DNA of 64,000 bases from Adineta ricciae (lineage: Eukaryota > Rotifera > Eurotatoria > Adinetida > Adinetidae): assembly GCA_905250025.1 (NCBI GenBank), contig CAJNOJ010000037.1:186001-250000 (forward strand), read 5' to 3'. Shown one piece after another: positions 34,501 through 47,274 of the stretch. Each line of letters opens with the position of its first letter. Position 1 is the first letter of the stretch. A program made the position numbers and the translations under genes. The notes under the pieces are model-generated. The model saw only the letters and a program-made list of their open reading frames with translations. It was not told where the DNA came from and made no database searches.

Positions 34501-34800
34501 CCTAATCCAGCTGATAAGTCTAAGGATTTGTATGATCCCAGTCATGGTTCGAAAGTTCTCACCATGGCGCCAGGTCTCAATCAATTACAAATTTTACCCT
34601 TCAAAGTTGCTGCCTACAATCGCGTTTTGAAAGACATGGCTTTCTACGATCCTGAGAAACATGATGAATTCGATTTTATATCAGGTACACGCATGAGAAA
34701 GATTGCGCGTAGTGGCGAACAACCGCCGGAAGGATTCATGGTGCCAGCGGGATGGAAAGTTCTATCGGCTTATTACAAATCACTAGGAACACAATCATAA
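31523..34800 (+). CDS. PAPSS: Bifunctional PAPS synthetase (APS kinase + ATP sulfurylase) with N-terminal extension
   Basis: Makes PAPS, the sulfate donor for sulfotransferases, from sulfate and two ATP. Exon 1 (31523-31993, 157 codons) encodes a sequence I do not recognise. It splices in phase 0 across a 236-bp intron to [20 protein letters not shown], where homology to animal PAPSS begins. The APS kinase has the P-loop GLSGAGKST (on a 31-nt micro-exon, 32387-32417), [20 protein letters not shown] and [13 protein letters not shown]. The sulfurylase has [33 protein letters not shown] (HxGH), LLLHPLGGWTK across an intron, [19 protein letters not shown] and [20 protein letters not shown]. An N at 33749, between two 194-bp copies plus 16 extra bases, breaks the literal reading frame; this looks like an assembly fault and the gene is probably intact. 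Confidence 0.93.
32387..32417 (+). other. 31-nt micro-exon encoding the APS kinase P-loop
   Basis: Flanked by CTATAG before and GTAAGA after, the exon joins ..VWLTG to FALEEYIV and supplies [10 protein letters not shown]. Losing it would remove the Walker A motif and shift the frame. Confidence 0.85.
33555..33959 (+). repeat. Two 194-bp copies around an N plus 16 bases (assembly join)
   Basis: 33555-33748 is repeated at 33766-33959, including part of an exon and a whole intron. Between them are N (33749) and CCTAATGGATGAAGTA. The first 19 bases after the N (33750-33768) are the exact reverse complement of 34208-34226, at an exon-intron boundary 0.45 kb downstream. This points to a misassembled contig end rather than a real duplication. 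Confidence 0.85.
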
Positions 34801-35010
34801 GTAGTGATAGAATACTCCTTTTGTGTGCTTTTGTTTATGAATTTCGTGATTGTTTATTTCGTAACGTAACATATCATATCATATTCTATTTTATTATGTC
34901 AAGTGGCCTTTCCATATAGAATCTGTGAATCGATATATCATGTGAACTCATTTAAAATTCGATTAAATTTTCAAGAATCAATTGGTATTACACAGAAATA
35001 GATTTAGATA
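34801..35010. other. Short intergenic stretch
   Basis: AT-rich 3' flank of the PAPS synthetase; nothing recognised. Confidence 0.4.
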
Positions 35011-35470
35011 ATGAAACGTCATTCGATGAATAACTGCTCACTTGAAAGTATAAACGAACTATATCATAATGAAGATTTTCTATCCTATCTGGTTGTTGGT
35101 TCACGATAGTCTCTTCTAATTGATACTGAAGAAGGCACTGTAAAAATCGTTCAAGATCATTCATTCTTCCCTGTAATTGTCATCAGTACACATAAACATT
35201 ATGATCATATTAGTTTGCAATGCGAGTTCCATTAAACAAATTGTATTGATGAGATTAGGCAAGTATTATAGCACAAAAAGATCAAACAGCTCATCGAATT
35301 AAACCATTTCGAAGAATTCAAGCCATTTTATCGATTTAGGTAATGAACAAAGAAGACTAGTAATTTCGACATCGGGTCAGTCACCGGATTCAATCTCGTT
35401 ATTTGACATAGAAAATTGACTATTATTTTGTTGGAGATATGTTTGACCTCAGGCACATTTTTCTCTGTCG
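35011..35470 (+). pseudogene. Metallo-beta-lactamase-fold hydrolase pseudogene
   Basis: A decayed gene. From ATG 35011 the frame reads MKRHSMNNCSLESINELYHN, then ..YLVVGSR, a TAG at 35107-35109, then SLLIDTEEGTVKIV and VIVISTHKHYDHI, which is the HxHxDH zinc motif of the fold (here HKHYDH) preceded by the usual LIDTxxG strand. More stops follow. Further on, QRRLVISTSGQSPDSISLFD and, one frame away, VGDMFD match the later TPGHSPDSIxLxD...LFxGD block of the family. Stops and at least one frameshift mean no full enzyme can be made. The parent could be an MBLAC2-like or glyoxalase II-like enzyme; no intact copy lies in this window. Confidence 0.75.
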
Positions 35471-35794
35471 ACCGGAAACCAATTGAGAAGATTATGTGAA
35501 ATCATTAGAAAAATGGATCTGTTTCATCACATAATGTTCCAAATGTAGATCCATAATCATTCGCAAAAACACTGGATAGTCTGAAAGCGATTCAGACAAG
35601 AAATGCTTCGACAGGAAAGACAACCGATGGTTAAATGTAATGAATACGTATTCGACGAGTTCTCGTACGCTATTGTTCCAATATTTGCAAATAAATAAAC
35701 TCACTTTATTGAATGCGATTACGAATAAAAAGATTAGTTGTGTTTTTTTTCTTTAAAACATCAATAAAAATACAATAGGGCATACAAATGAAAA

Positions 35795-35833
<39 letters not shown>

Positions 35834-36204
35834 TTTTCTATATGAGATCGTCATTCGGATAGAAAAAAAGTGAACAGTACTCTTATCAAAGATAGAATTT
35901 GTTTCATATTCACACATACGTATTGACTTATGAAAGTAGGCCACTGTTCTACTGAGAAATCTGGATAGAAAAGCAACATATAATGTGTGATCTGTGAAAA
36001 AATTATTGCATGTATCGATCGCGAACAAACATATCCACATACACAACAACGAGAAGAAAAATCAAGAACAAAAAAGACGTTCTACTAAATATAGAGGATA
36101 AACAAACAAGGATATATTGCACTCAATGTAAAAGATAGGAAAAAACCGAGAGCGAGCAAGAGAAGAAATCCAAGTTCGACAAAACGAATGAACGCGGGAA
36201 ATCA
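35471..36204. other. Gene-free stretch with (AG)n microsatellite
   Basis: Separates the pseudogene from the 3' end of tomosyn. Holds an (AG)15 run at 35799-35829. Minus-strand open frames at 35492-35704 and 35753-36049 are not supported by recognisable content. Confidence 0.4.
35799..35829. repeat. (AG)n microsatellite
   Basis: About 15 uninterrupted AG units. Confidence 0.9.
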
Positions 36205-39200
36205 CTATTTTTTCGATGTGAATGGCCATGACCATTCGGCCTTCTCCTTTTGTTTTAACATTACTTTATGTGTTAAACTAGAAAATTCCTCGGCGCGATC
36301 GGCCATTTGTTTTGACGCTAGTTCGGTTTCATTCAATTTTTGACCACGTTCGATAAGTTTCTAAAAAATACATTTCCGAAGATCGCATCCTAACTGTTCC
36401 GGTTATCTTACCATTCGAGTGTCATGTATAACACTACCTGCTGAATCAGCACTGCCACGTAATTGATTCATGTTAATATTGACTATTTCTTTTCTAATAA
36501 CGCCAGCCGGAGCTTTACCAGCTGCCTCACCGACTAGAGAAGAAAATGATTTAGAAAATTTTCATCGTATGTCTTTCTTCTTTACATAATTGATCTGAGT
36601 CAATCATTGCATTTGAAGCGAATAATTTAGCAAAGAAGTTTTGTCTCGGTGCTTCAGGCATTAGTATCGATGGACTATACAATTCGCAAAGCATTTCATT
36701 GATTTGTTCTCTGAAACAAGCATCGATGTCCAAATGAGATTTTTTTTCAATGAAAACTCCTTTTCGACATACTTGACATCAGAAGAAATCGATATTTTTT
36801 CAATCTCAGTCGGTGAACACATGAAGAGTCCATGACCACGGTTTGTAAGTGTAAACGATAAACCTATCATTGATCTAAATCCACTCGTTCCACGGTAATT
36901 CTTTTCTTTCTCTCAAAATAGCCTACCTGCACGAATCAATGACTGGCTCAAGATTTGTAGTGAATAATTCGCGTAGACTCGGTAAACTATAAATATGGAT
37001 ACGACCTGCAGCTAAATAACATGTTAAACAAGCAGCACCTAGAATTCGAATGCAGATGAAAATCGAAAGAAGACGTTCGACACGGATATTCTACCAGCAA
37101 TTTTAACAACTGACGCTCGAATAATATTCGATGCTGACGTTCCAAGTGAATCGTAAATCTTCTGCTTTGATATTGAAGCTTGTGATGGTAATGCGATAAC
37201 CTACAAAAGATGATTTGAGTTAGAGATCATAATCAATCAGTGTTGACTACGAACTCGAGCTTCTCTTGATGAACAAAATACAGCATATTGAGTATTATTC
37301 GATGCAACAGTCGTTGTTGAAGAAAGCACGGAATTACCAGTTGGTAAAACAACTGATGAAGGATTTAAATCTTGCGTTCCATCGGTCATTCGATTAGTTT
37401 TCGTTTCTAAAAAAGAAGTTGCGTCACGTGATAAGTCTTCCACTGTGAATTCCGTCATACTTTTCGTTTCCCATTTTTCACTCGGCGTTGGTAGGATCGC
37501 TCCCTTATGATCCAGAAAAGAAATATGTAGAATTCGGCCAGCTAGTCGAAATACACTTCCACTCGGGACAACTAAATGAACATTCTCCTATTCAACAACA
37601 CGTTTTCTTTAATTCCTACTTACCACTGATATTTCTCGGTTCAAAAATAATATTTAAGTTAACAACAATAACAGAGCCAGTACTCGTACCAAGCCAAACA
37701 CTTGGTGAAATAGTCGAATCTATATACAAAGGCTTAAAATACACCTAAATTACAACACGAACGTACCGTTTTTGTACGTAAATGATTCGGAAAATTGAAT
37801 AGCACAAACACTTTCATTGGTGACTATTTGGTCTAGACTAGATGTACTTGAAGAACGTGGAAGATCAATAACCAATGGTTTGTCTAAATAGATGAATGAA
37901 GAAGTATATAGAGAATATGCTCGATTAATCACATCTTTCAACAGACATGCGACAGATACGAGAAAAGCAAAGCAAATTAACTTGACATTAGAGACGTTGA
38001 CTGACAACACCAGAAGAAGTTCTCGTTTTCTTCGTTACCCAACAAGAAACTTACAAACAGCTGAATTAGCATCATTCGATTGAGTCAATGTTCGTTTTTC
38101 AATTAAATTTGATGGATTCGTAGGAGGTGAGGATGGCTAGAAGTATATAGTGTGATTGACAATCATTCCTCAAAAATGCTCGTAATCGCAAGACGAAATC
38201 TCGTGCAGTTGTCAAGAGAAAAAAAGAAAACAAACACATGCTCAGGGATGCGCGCGCACCCGAATTACTATGAACTGTAACTGTATGCGTGTGATATGTC
38301 GTATACATTGTTGATACTGCTTGCTTATTGGCGGTTGACTGTTGATAAAACTCGGTTTTTTGCTTCGGGAGTCTGTCTTTGACATAGTCAAATGTCGGAT
38401 ACGCTTCATTCAACGACGATGATTGACTCTCAAATGTTGTTAAAGTCTTATCGGCAGGTATTGTTCGTTTGATTGTCACCGTAGTTATGGTTTGTTTAGG
38501 AAAATTCGCATGAAACTCATCGTTGAGATTGTTGATATCGCTTTCATCGAAGAGAATTTGATTGTCATTTTTATTATTTGTCGTTCGTGTGAGATGTTTA
38601 CGTATTGTTCGAAATGTTTTAGCTAATGTTGGATTAGTTGATGAAAATGTTTTCTCTTCCGAATAGTTTCCTATCAGATTCGGATCGAGTGTCGACATCG
38701 ATTCAATCGAGCGTGAGCGATAGATTTGCGTGTATTGGTCGAATGGTTGCAAGTGATTCTTGGAAAAGTTTTCGTCGAGATTATTAAATGAGAATATATT
38801 CGACAATGGAGCCGAATTAGGTGATAATGATCGCTGCTAGGTTATATCAAATCGCATAATGATTAGTTCGAGAAGAATTCAATTCGATTGTCTAGAGAGA
38901 AAGAAAAGAACGAGAGACTTTACCTGATATTCGTAAGAAAATGTATTGGAGTCGTCATTGTTCGATTCGTTTGACGTTCCACGACGTTTCGGTGAAGAAG
39001 TTGCACGTTGAAACGGATCCATTGTTCCGTACAGATCTGATGTGGCCATATTCATCAAAATGAATTTACTTAAATAATCCACCACAACAAGGCCATTTTC
39101 GAGTCCAAATATTAATCTAGAATAAAGCACGAACGAGATGAATTTCGCACGTACAAAGATCGAAGAATCATACAAGCCATATTTCGAATTGATGGCAATA

Positions 39201-42200
39201 TCAGTGAGAATTGGCACTTTATCAGTTGGTAACCATGATAGTAAACAGACAAGTTCAGGTTGATAGCCAGCCATTCTTCGATAGCCCATTTTTGCTCGAA
39301 GTAAACTTTTAAATTCCTAGAAAAGATTCTAAGGCCGTCAAATATCGATTTTCGAGGATGAACGTCTGTACCTTTTTCTCCAGGTTTTGTTTGATAGCAA
39401 TAGCCTGTAAATCATTCAGGATTGAACTGTTCGATGTTGAATTCAGATCATCATGATTACTTGATAAGTTTCGATGAAATATCGGGATTTCCAGACATGA
39501 TAAATCTCCTAGACCTTCATCTGCTTTCTCTAATTCTGATCCGGTAAATTTAAACAATGTTACATGTCCGCCACGGCCAGCTGCAATCAAATACTTTCCA
39601 TCACAACACATTTTTATCGAGTAAATACTGAATGGATTATCATCACTCAATAACATTTGTTGCAATTGTTCATCGTTCGTATTGCTATTCGCACGAGTTG
39701 ACTTCGAGTCAAATTTGATATTTGAATTGACGTCTTTAGATGGATTTGAACTTGCGACATGTGACGATGCCGATGCATTGATTTGAATACGATCAAATAA
39801 ACGATTGGTACGCAGTTTGTAAAGAAATACAAGATTACAGCCGGATGCATCCCAGAATTTAATTGAACCATCCGCATGTCTTTTGAGAAGAACAATATTA
39901 CGAAGCATATATGCGATGATTTTACTTACCCAGTGATAATCAATTCATTATAACCAAAAATTGTTGAGCCATATCGACCACCTGATATTGGGTTTTCCTG
40001 TTTAAAAAAAACACAAAGAGTTCGATGCGAATGACAAATACGAAGAATGTCTGTTACCATTTGACTATAAGTTCGTTTGCTTGTTTGTTTCGATTGCAAA
40101 CGAAGCAAATTTTGATAAAAAATCGAATTTGGTTCAGTGATATAATAACAATATGTTATTGGCGATTCGTGTAAATCCAGTGTATGAAGGCCTTCGAATA
40201 ATGGATAACTAAATAGAATGAAAAATGAACGACTTCGAATGGCTTCACTTCAAGGGCTCTGCTTTACTTTTCGCTCTTTAAATCAATGACAACAAGATCA
40301 TTTTCTAGTAGAACGATGACTGCAACCGGATCCGGAACATCTAAAGCAAACGGTGGTGTACACAAATCGTCAATCTGTCAAACAAACCAGCAATATGTGG
40401 CGATGGTGTAACAACGTAAAAGTCAACAATGGAATTATCCATATGTAAGACATTTGTTGTTTGCCCGCGAAGTATAGTTAAAAAACATGACGAATTTTTC
40501 AATGAATTCTGCTGTTGATCATTTTGTTGTGGCATACCACCAGAAAAGATAATGAATGAATCACCACTGAAATCCATACGTGAGAAATACACGAGCAACG
40601 ATTGGAATGCAACTTACGAGCTTTTAACAGCGCTCCAAACAACTTTCGTAACCGGACCGAATTTCGACGGTTCATCTTTACAAATACGAGCTGAAAACAA
40701 ACGATTACAAGTTGACGAATTCTCTTTCCCATCGAAATTTTCTACTCACTGTGTGGATAGTTCACGCTAACAGGTTTGTCATTCGCTCGAAGATTCCATA
40801 CGGATAGTGATCCATCACAATGCGAACACATAAATTGCCGACCCTCGTAATGCCATGAAAGTGACGTTAAACCCTACCAATGAACATTCGATTTCCATGT
40901 TTTCTATTTACGAACTTTGATTGTTTTACTTGTGGTAAACTGTAAACACTTTCTGATGTTTTCTGTTGTAAATTCCAGCAAATGACATGCCCGACTGGGA
41001 CACTGTTTGGTAATGATAGGTGTGTACTAAATCCAATGTACAACTAAAACACAGAGGAGGAAAACTTCAGCATTATCCATTGTCTTTGAACCAATAGGAA
41101 ATTATCTCGATCAAATTCCTATTTTGTTCTCTTTCCTTTTTGTATAGTTGTCTACTTCATTTACATTGAAGATGCTCTACATCCAAAACTATATTTCGAT
41201 TTTCCTTCTCTCTGAGTAAAGTATATAGTCGTGTTTTATTGTAAGTATTTCAGACGTATTGTCAAGTATCTGCTGAAGACAGCAATATTTTGAAGAGTAC
41301 TTCTTGTCTGACTAGTGTCGGACACTTATCCATTATTAAATATTTAATCTTGGGTACGAACAAGAAAAAGGAATAAAGAAGAACTCGAAACTCGTGTAAG
41401 TTCTGTTCGTTTTTCATTAACTGAACAAAGTCACATTCCGGATACGAAAAGATTCGTTTCCGTTGATTGAACACACATTCAATGATTAAATTCAATTATA
41501 CTTACGCGTGTCGGATCATCAGGATTTTGACATAAATCAACAACAACTCCTGGATGAGAACTTTTACCCCTGTAGGAAAGAGAGAGAGCGAGAGAAAAGA
41601 AAACAAAATCATTTGCAGCAATTATCCTATTATCCTTACATTCCAATGGCATTATTCCACATAATTTTATATGATGAAAGTGTAAATGTGTCCAAATTAA
41701 CAACATAGACATTACCACAATAAGTTCCAACTAATAGCCATTTTGAATTAAAAGCGAGTGGTAATAAACAACGGCTAATTCTAAACATGAAATGAAAAGA
41801 GATGTTTACGCTGAAATCAAATCACATTGAGTTGAATTACTTCTCTTTAACAAATTGAAGTGAACTAGCAATCACTGGTTTCTTCTGCCGTAAATTCCAT
41901 AAATGAATATAATTGTCTCGGCATGCGCTGATCAATGCCCCCTAAGAGATCGATCAAAACGATTCGTATCGATTTTAAACAGTATGCACATCGCTTACTT
42001 CATTAATACGAAACACTAATTGAACAATTTCAACCTCACTCGGATGTTCAAGTGAACATTCGACAAATGCACCACCATAACTAATGAAAAGAGAAAATAA
42101 CGAGCCAAATCCGAAATGAATCTTACATTTTAATGATTCCATTTTTCGTTCCGATGGCTAAAAGTTTTTGAACAGGATCGTAAGCAAGTGTTGTTGGTCG

Positions 42201-42380
42201 GTACGGAAAACCATATCGAACGATCTGCGAATGGTATAAATCAATCACGGAGGGTCAATGTCGCGTTAATCTTACTTCACTCAATGAAAAATCTTCTTTT
42301 TTCAATGGTTCATTGACATCAACTTCAGTTATTTTCTTCGAATCACCTAATTTAAATGGTAATTTTATTCTACTTGTCAT
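36205..42380 (-). CDS. STXBP5: Tomosyn (syntaxin-binding protein 5)
   Basis: Inhibitor of vesicle fusion that sequesters syntaxin and SNAP-25 through an R-SNARE-like tail. From 42380: MTSRIKLPFKL, IVRYGFPYRPTTLAYDPVQK, LLAIGTKNGIIKM, INEGALISACRDNYIHLWNL, SKWLLVGTYCGNVYVVNLD, IIFSGGMPQQN, HADGSIKFWDASGCNLVFLY, ISIKCCDGKYLIAAG-like repeats, SSAYG-like NSKYGLYD, GLENGLVVVDYLSKF, SVWLGTSTGSVIVVNLN, VIALPSQASISKQKIYDSLG and CSPTEIEKISIS, then NEMLCELYSPSILMPEAPRQ, and the coiled tail LIERGQKLNETELASKQMAD (zero-layer Arg kept) ending TSKK. Two lethal-giant-larvae-type WD40 propellers precede the SNARE helix. About twenty introns. The leader has an acceptor followed by ATGTAA (42440-42435). The largest gene in the window. 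Confidence 0.93.
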
Positions 42381-43411
42381 CTCTGTTATGAACTCGTTGT
42401 TATCTTCTTCATTGACGATGCTCTCAGTAAAAATTTACATCTAAAAACAATGAAATTTCTTTGAATAAATAAACATCTCTATTTTTCTCTGCTTTTCCGA
42501 TCGCAAATGTCGCTTGCCATCCAATCTGATGGCGCCGATGACAAATAAATAATAAATAATAAATAGTAATTGACAGGCTATGTTCTGTTTTTTTTTGAAC
42601 TAATAGTGCACGAGATGCTGATAGAGTGCGCAAGTTGTCGGCAAACGCGTCAAAAGGAGAAAAACGATGGACTGATTACGCGTTCCACTCAACAGCACAA
42701 GAAAGTGATTGTTTTTTTCAAAACCGATAGACTTCAGGCTCTGCTGCTGTCGAACGAATCGACAGCTCGTTCACAAAATGTCTCCGTTCGTTCGAACTTG
42801 AAGAACATCATCTTCTCCGTTCGGTTGTGAAGAGCACTTCTGGATGTCAACGTCAAGCCTAGTGATTTTGTTGCATTTCCTCTCCACAAATAATCGTGAT
42901 AAAACGTCCAAGACAAATTCATTATCCTAAAACAAGAATGACTCACACGAAACGAGATGTTTACTATTCTTTATCGAAAACAAAAACATGCAAATATGCG
43001 AAGATCGATTTCTTGCTCATGCATATATTCACTTGATTGAATTTCATATATTTATCTTCTATTTTCTCGCCCTACTAAGCTTTTCCATTAAAGCGAGTCC
43101 ACAAAAAAGAGCTAATCGTGTTTTTCTGGGGTCTTAATAAAAAACAACGCTCTTGTAATTTGAATCGCTCTCGAACATATGTTTTTCTCAATCGAAATCA
43201 ACAAGCAAAAAAGAAAAACATCCTCTTCGTTCGCTTAGTCTACGACCTAATTCTCGCCTGTTTCCTCTCCCTCTCTCCCTCTCTTTATTCTTAGAACACA
43301 AATGCCAGAGAACGGAAAGAACATTCCAGATTTTGTATATCTCTCGATATATATATATATATGTGTGTGTGACAAAGAAAAACAACAAAACAGATAGATC
43401 GAATAAATTAT
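42381..43411. other. Gene-free stretch of 1 kb
   Basis: 5' flank of tomosyn and 3' flank of OGG1. Contains an acceptor-like TTGTTTTTAG plus ATGTAA on the minus strand (42447-42435) and a TA/TG run at about 43347-43370. The plus-strand open frame at 42570-42830 is not recognised. Confidence 0.4.
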
Positions 43412-44690
43412 TCAAGATTCTTTGATTTCTGTTTCATATTTGATAAATTTACAATGATTAGTCATTTTGGAACGTTTAACTGATGTGGTTTGGCTTGTTG
43501 GTGAACGGAGCTCGTTAGAAAAAGCCGCCTGTAGAGAACCAAATATTTGGCATTGATCTGTCTCAAAAAACAAACATACCGCTTGTGCCCAACCAGCATA
43601 TGGCTGCCAAAGTTGTTGGAAAAATGAGGAAATGTTGTTGTAATTACTCATAGATAATTGTGAATTCTTCCTTTGTCCGTAATATGTCACTGCGATTGAA
43701 TGTATATGAGTATCAACTGGTACGACATCTTGTTTACCTAACGACATCAATAGAACGCAGTCTGCCACCTAATAACAATAGAATAATATGAATATCAACG
43801 ATTGTTTAGATTTTGATTTACTTTTCGACCAACGCCCATAATTTTTAATAGCTCATTGCGTGCATCTTGCACAGATGAAGATTTCAGTCGATTGAAATAC
43901 GATGGATCGTTGATTGTGTGTTTAAGATACTGCACTGCCTTATGAATATACCGTGCTCTGTAGCCAAAATTGAGCTTTCGTAGATCTTTTTCGAGCTCAG
44001 GTTGATCGAGTTCATCTAAAAATAAAACAACGAAATTTGAATTCGTATCAGCATAGACATATCTTTTTCATTGACGTACCAATCGTTGGAAATTGATAAT
44101 AAGTTGTTCCGTTCAGCGTACCGATTTCCTTTCCGTAGATTTCCGACAATGTTTTAATCATCTTTGTGATTCGCTGTACATTGTTGTTACTGGAGCATAT
44201 AAAACAAATTAAATTTTCTAGTGGATCTTGGTCCAGTACTCGAATACCAGTTGGTATTTGTTTATTTCGAAATCTTTCATCTGATTTGCACCATTGTTCA
44301 AAGAGATCTTCGAGTTTGACTGATAACTGAAAGTATTTGTGCAAAGTTGATGCACTTTCTTTTTCACGGTCACATTCATTCAATAATGAGTTGGTGTCCT
44401 TATGTACGTAGAATTTGAAATGCAGTTCCTCGTTTTCATATTGTAAACGAACAATGTAGGAATGAAGAACACCAACGAATTCATTGGGGGATTGTTCGCA
44501 CCATCTAAAACGTCGTAAAAATGCTTCAAAACGAACGCACGTAGGAAATTCATTACCGAAATGATTGACCACCGAGTAGAGTTTGTTTTAAATTAAGCTC
44601 GGTGGCGGAAACTGGAATTGTACCCGATGAATATTGAATAAGGCTATCCGAGAGCACAGATATCGATAAACACGGGATAAGAGAGCTCAT
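43412..44690 (-). CDS. OGG1: 8-oxoguanine DNA glycosylase OGG1
   Basis: Base-excision repair glycosylase/AP lyase that removes 8-oxoG. Exon 1 starts at 44690, MSSLIPCLSISVLSDSLIQY, and reaches LLGGQSFR, joined across an intron to WCEQSPNEFVGVL. Then come KYFQLSVKLEDLFEQWC, LDQDPLENLICFICSSNNNV, GTTYYQFPTI, LNFGYRARYIHKA and the helix-hairpin-helix with the catalytic lysine (MGVGRK|VADC) and aspartate (VPVDTHIH). The GRK lysine is the last codon of its exon (about 43821). WQPYAGWAQAV closes the catalytic domain. The short C-terminus (KRSKMTNHCKF) is basic. All residues needed for catalysis are visible. It is the last member of a same-strand series with the LAMTOR5-like and BTB genes. Confidence 0.95.
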
Positions 44691-44945
44691 GAGATCTAGA
44701 ATTCGTTTGTATGTCAATCACAGTTCTTTTCGGTGACATAGGTAGGTATCTTTGATCATATATACAAATATTTATTTGAAGTAATCATGTCGAGATAGAG
44801 CGAGAACACAAGACAAAAAGAAGAATTCATATTATTCATATACAATCAGATAGATAATAACAGAAGAACAAAAAAAGATTTTTATCATCAATTGTAACAG
44901 AAAATAACTCAATTGAATTGGAAGGTAGATACTTGAATGAAGGAA

Positions 44946-45376
44946 TCAACTAGCATGTTTGGTATACACGCCAACAACTGCCTTTTCCGTCTGATTGATC
45001 AATACTTGGCTAAAAATGAATGAAGTTCCTTTTCGAAGAGCTATAGAAAGATATCATTACTTACTCCTCATTATTTTCAAGACAAACAGTGGTCCGCCGA
45101 CCGGACAATTCCGTTGCCAACTCCGCCAATCGTGCGATAGGTCCAGGAGCTATCGAAACATTTTTGGCTAAACCCAAACAATAAGTCAAAGTTAATCATA
45201 GTCTTTCTTACGACTTACTTGCTAAGACCAAACCATTTTTATCACAAACAAGTACACCTTTGACCTCGACATCGATAATATTGAATCTTTCAATCCTAAA
45301 ATCAAAAATTTATTTCGAGAATCAGGTCAATATTCACATACGTCGTATCGATAATCGTTTCTAGTTTCTTATCCAT
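44946..45376 (-). CDS. LAMTOR5: LAMTOR5-like Ragulator subunit (HBXIP family)
   Basis: A small roadblock-fold protein, in animals part of the lysosomal Ragulator complex that recruits mTORC1 through Rag GTPases. Exons join to about 90 aa: MDKKLETIIDTTIERFNIID, VEVKGVLVCDKNGLVLA, PGPIARLAELATELSGRRTT, VCLENNE, QVLINQTEKAVVGVYTKHAS, stop at 44946-44948. The order VKGVLVxDxxGLxLxxxG..P.I..LA..A..L......VCLE....xxI...xxxxVxVHK/YTKxAS matches LAMTOR5. An acceptor (TTACTATTCTAG) lies six bases upstream of the ATG. Four exons of 30-110 bases, so the single-frame view hides this gene completely. Confidence 0.87.
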
Positions 45377-45493
45377 CGTAATCTAGAATAGTAAAACAAA
45401 GAAAGAAATGTTCAATAACATTTTATTTCATGAATAAGAACGAACAAAAAGAGAAAAATATATGATTATACAAAAACGCCAACGAATATTTGC

Positions 45494-46749
45494 TCAGAAA
45501 AATGAAGCATAGATTTGAAGAGCTAGTTTGGGATTTGTTTTTTCTAAAAGTTGAAATGTCGGTGTTTTTAATAGATATGAATGTTTATGAAATAAGTCCA
45601 AACATTTTTCGCGTAGTTCATGACAGCCATCATAGGTATTCAAGAGATTTAAATAGGAAAAAACATTATCTTTATTAACATGATGTCGTAGTAATTCGAG
45701 TAGACATTGCCGTTTTAATGAATCGATGAGAAATCGATCGGACAGTTTGAATAACTCGATTAGCAATGTTTCATCATGAAGAATTGAGTCAATTTGATTA
45801 CTATAGAGATATTTCAATAGAATATCAAACGCATTTATATTAATATCATCGCTTAGTTTCAATTGGCTGTTTGTGCAGTCGTTGAATTGGCTTTCGAATA
45901 AAGTTTTGAAATAATCCGATCGTAAAATCAGAATATGCCGATGAGCGTTGAATGTATGTGAGCCAATTTGGATTTTAATATCATAGGGAATTTTTGTGTG
46001 AAACAATTCCAAGAGGGAAAGATCAGTTTTGTCCGACGAATTCGGTTGATCGATCAACTGCGGCTCGATGGAATCGTTCGATAAGATGCGATTGTAAGAA
46101 CATTTTATTTTTATTCGGAGCTTTTTTATTGATGAAACTTCATCCAAATCCAGACGAAGTTTAACGTAGCGACGATTATTAACGAAACCATCATCACTGT
46201 AGTCATCACTATCATACAAGTCCACTTCATCGGGAACACGAGAATAAAGAATCTGATTTTCATCACTAGAGAATGAATAGGTATTGTTTAATTCTGCAAG
46301 ACGAATCATCTATCAACTCACTGGGATATTAATTTACTGGTTTGATTCGTCACATTCGATCTAGATGCTTTTCTCGATGTATTCGATATGGTACTGGTGC
46401 TTGTAGCTGCCGGTGATGAACGTATTTCATTGTAACATTCAGCAATGACTTCGAAACAACGTCGTTGAGTTAATATTAGAGGAAATTCGACAATTACATT
46501 GATTAATATATGGCGACGACCTGGTTCGATGATGAAATTATATTTACAAGCTTCATTTCGTACTTCATAATCTGGCCTAGATCGAAAACAAACAAATACT
46601 TTCGTTTGGGAATTTTTATAAAAGTCAGACAAAACGTACGTTTCAATGTGTAAATATCTGAATACTTTGGAATAATTGTTAATTATATATTCATGTTCAT
46701 ATTTTGATGTGTCAATATCAAAATGTGTACGAGTTCGATAGATAGCCAT
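45494..46749 (-). CDS. BTB/POZ domain protein
   Basis: About 385 aa. Start MAIYRTRTHFDIDTSKYEHE at 46749 (an ATG 16 codons upstream is also in frame). A central intron of 44 bases near 46290-46335 is inferred because it joins SNVTNQTK to LNNTYSFSSDENQI in frame, past an in-frame TGA. The C-terminal half holds a BTB domain: IPYDIKIQIGSHTFNAHRHI, LILRSDYFKTLFES, LKLSDDININAFDILLKYLY, then a BACK-like helix region (LIELFKLSDRFLIDSLKRQC). The N-terminal half is not recognised. BTB proteins of this layout often serve as CUL3 ligase adaptors; that role is not shown here. Confidence 0.78.
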
Positions 46750-47274
46750 GCAATCTGAATCTATAATAGAATGAATGATATAGGTCGCTAAGATCACTAT
46801 ACTTTCAAAGAAAATATTAGGAAAGAAAAACTTGTCAAGTATCGCTTCATCTGCCCTATCTTATCGCATCGAACGAGAAAAAAAGTAAATTAATTCAAAT
46901 GCGAAGTCTCACGCGGAAAATGAATCTTTCCGTCATTGATTAAAACTTTATCATCTATTCTTCCCTGAAAATGAATACAACTTTCATTCACATTAAACAA
47001 ACACAAGATCACGAATCTCACGCTGATTGGTCTGTATAGTAGCCAGTCACATTTCAAGGAATATTATTCTTGATAGATGAGCACTTTTATGAAACTTCAC
47101 TTTATTGTAACAGTCTTTTGTATCAAGTTTCCAGAAATGTCAACCGAGTCATATTTTAATTGGTTACTAGTACATGCGAAAAAAGTCTACGATTCTGTCA
47201 CGTATTTCTCGGTTGACTTCACAAGTTATTAATCACTTCATATTAGTGTTACTAATCAGAACAGACAGTCAACA
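46750..47274. other. Divergent promoter region
   Basis: Lies between the BTB gene (minus) and the PH-domain gene (plus). No coding sequence recognised. Confidence 0.4.

Noticed and set aside
37488..37748. Plus-strand 86-aa ORF inside tomosyn
   Set aside because: The minus strand here encodes the conserved SVWLGTSTGSVIVV segment of tomosyn.
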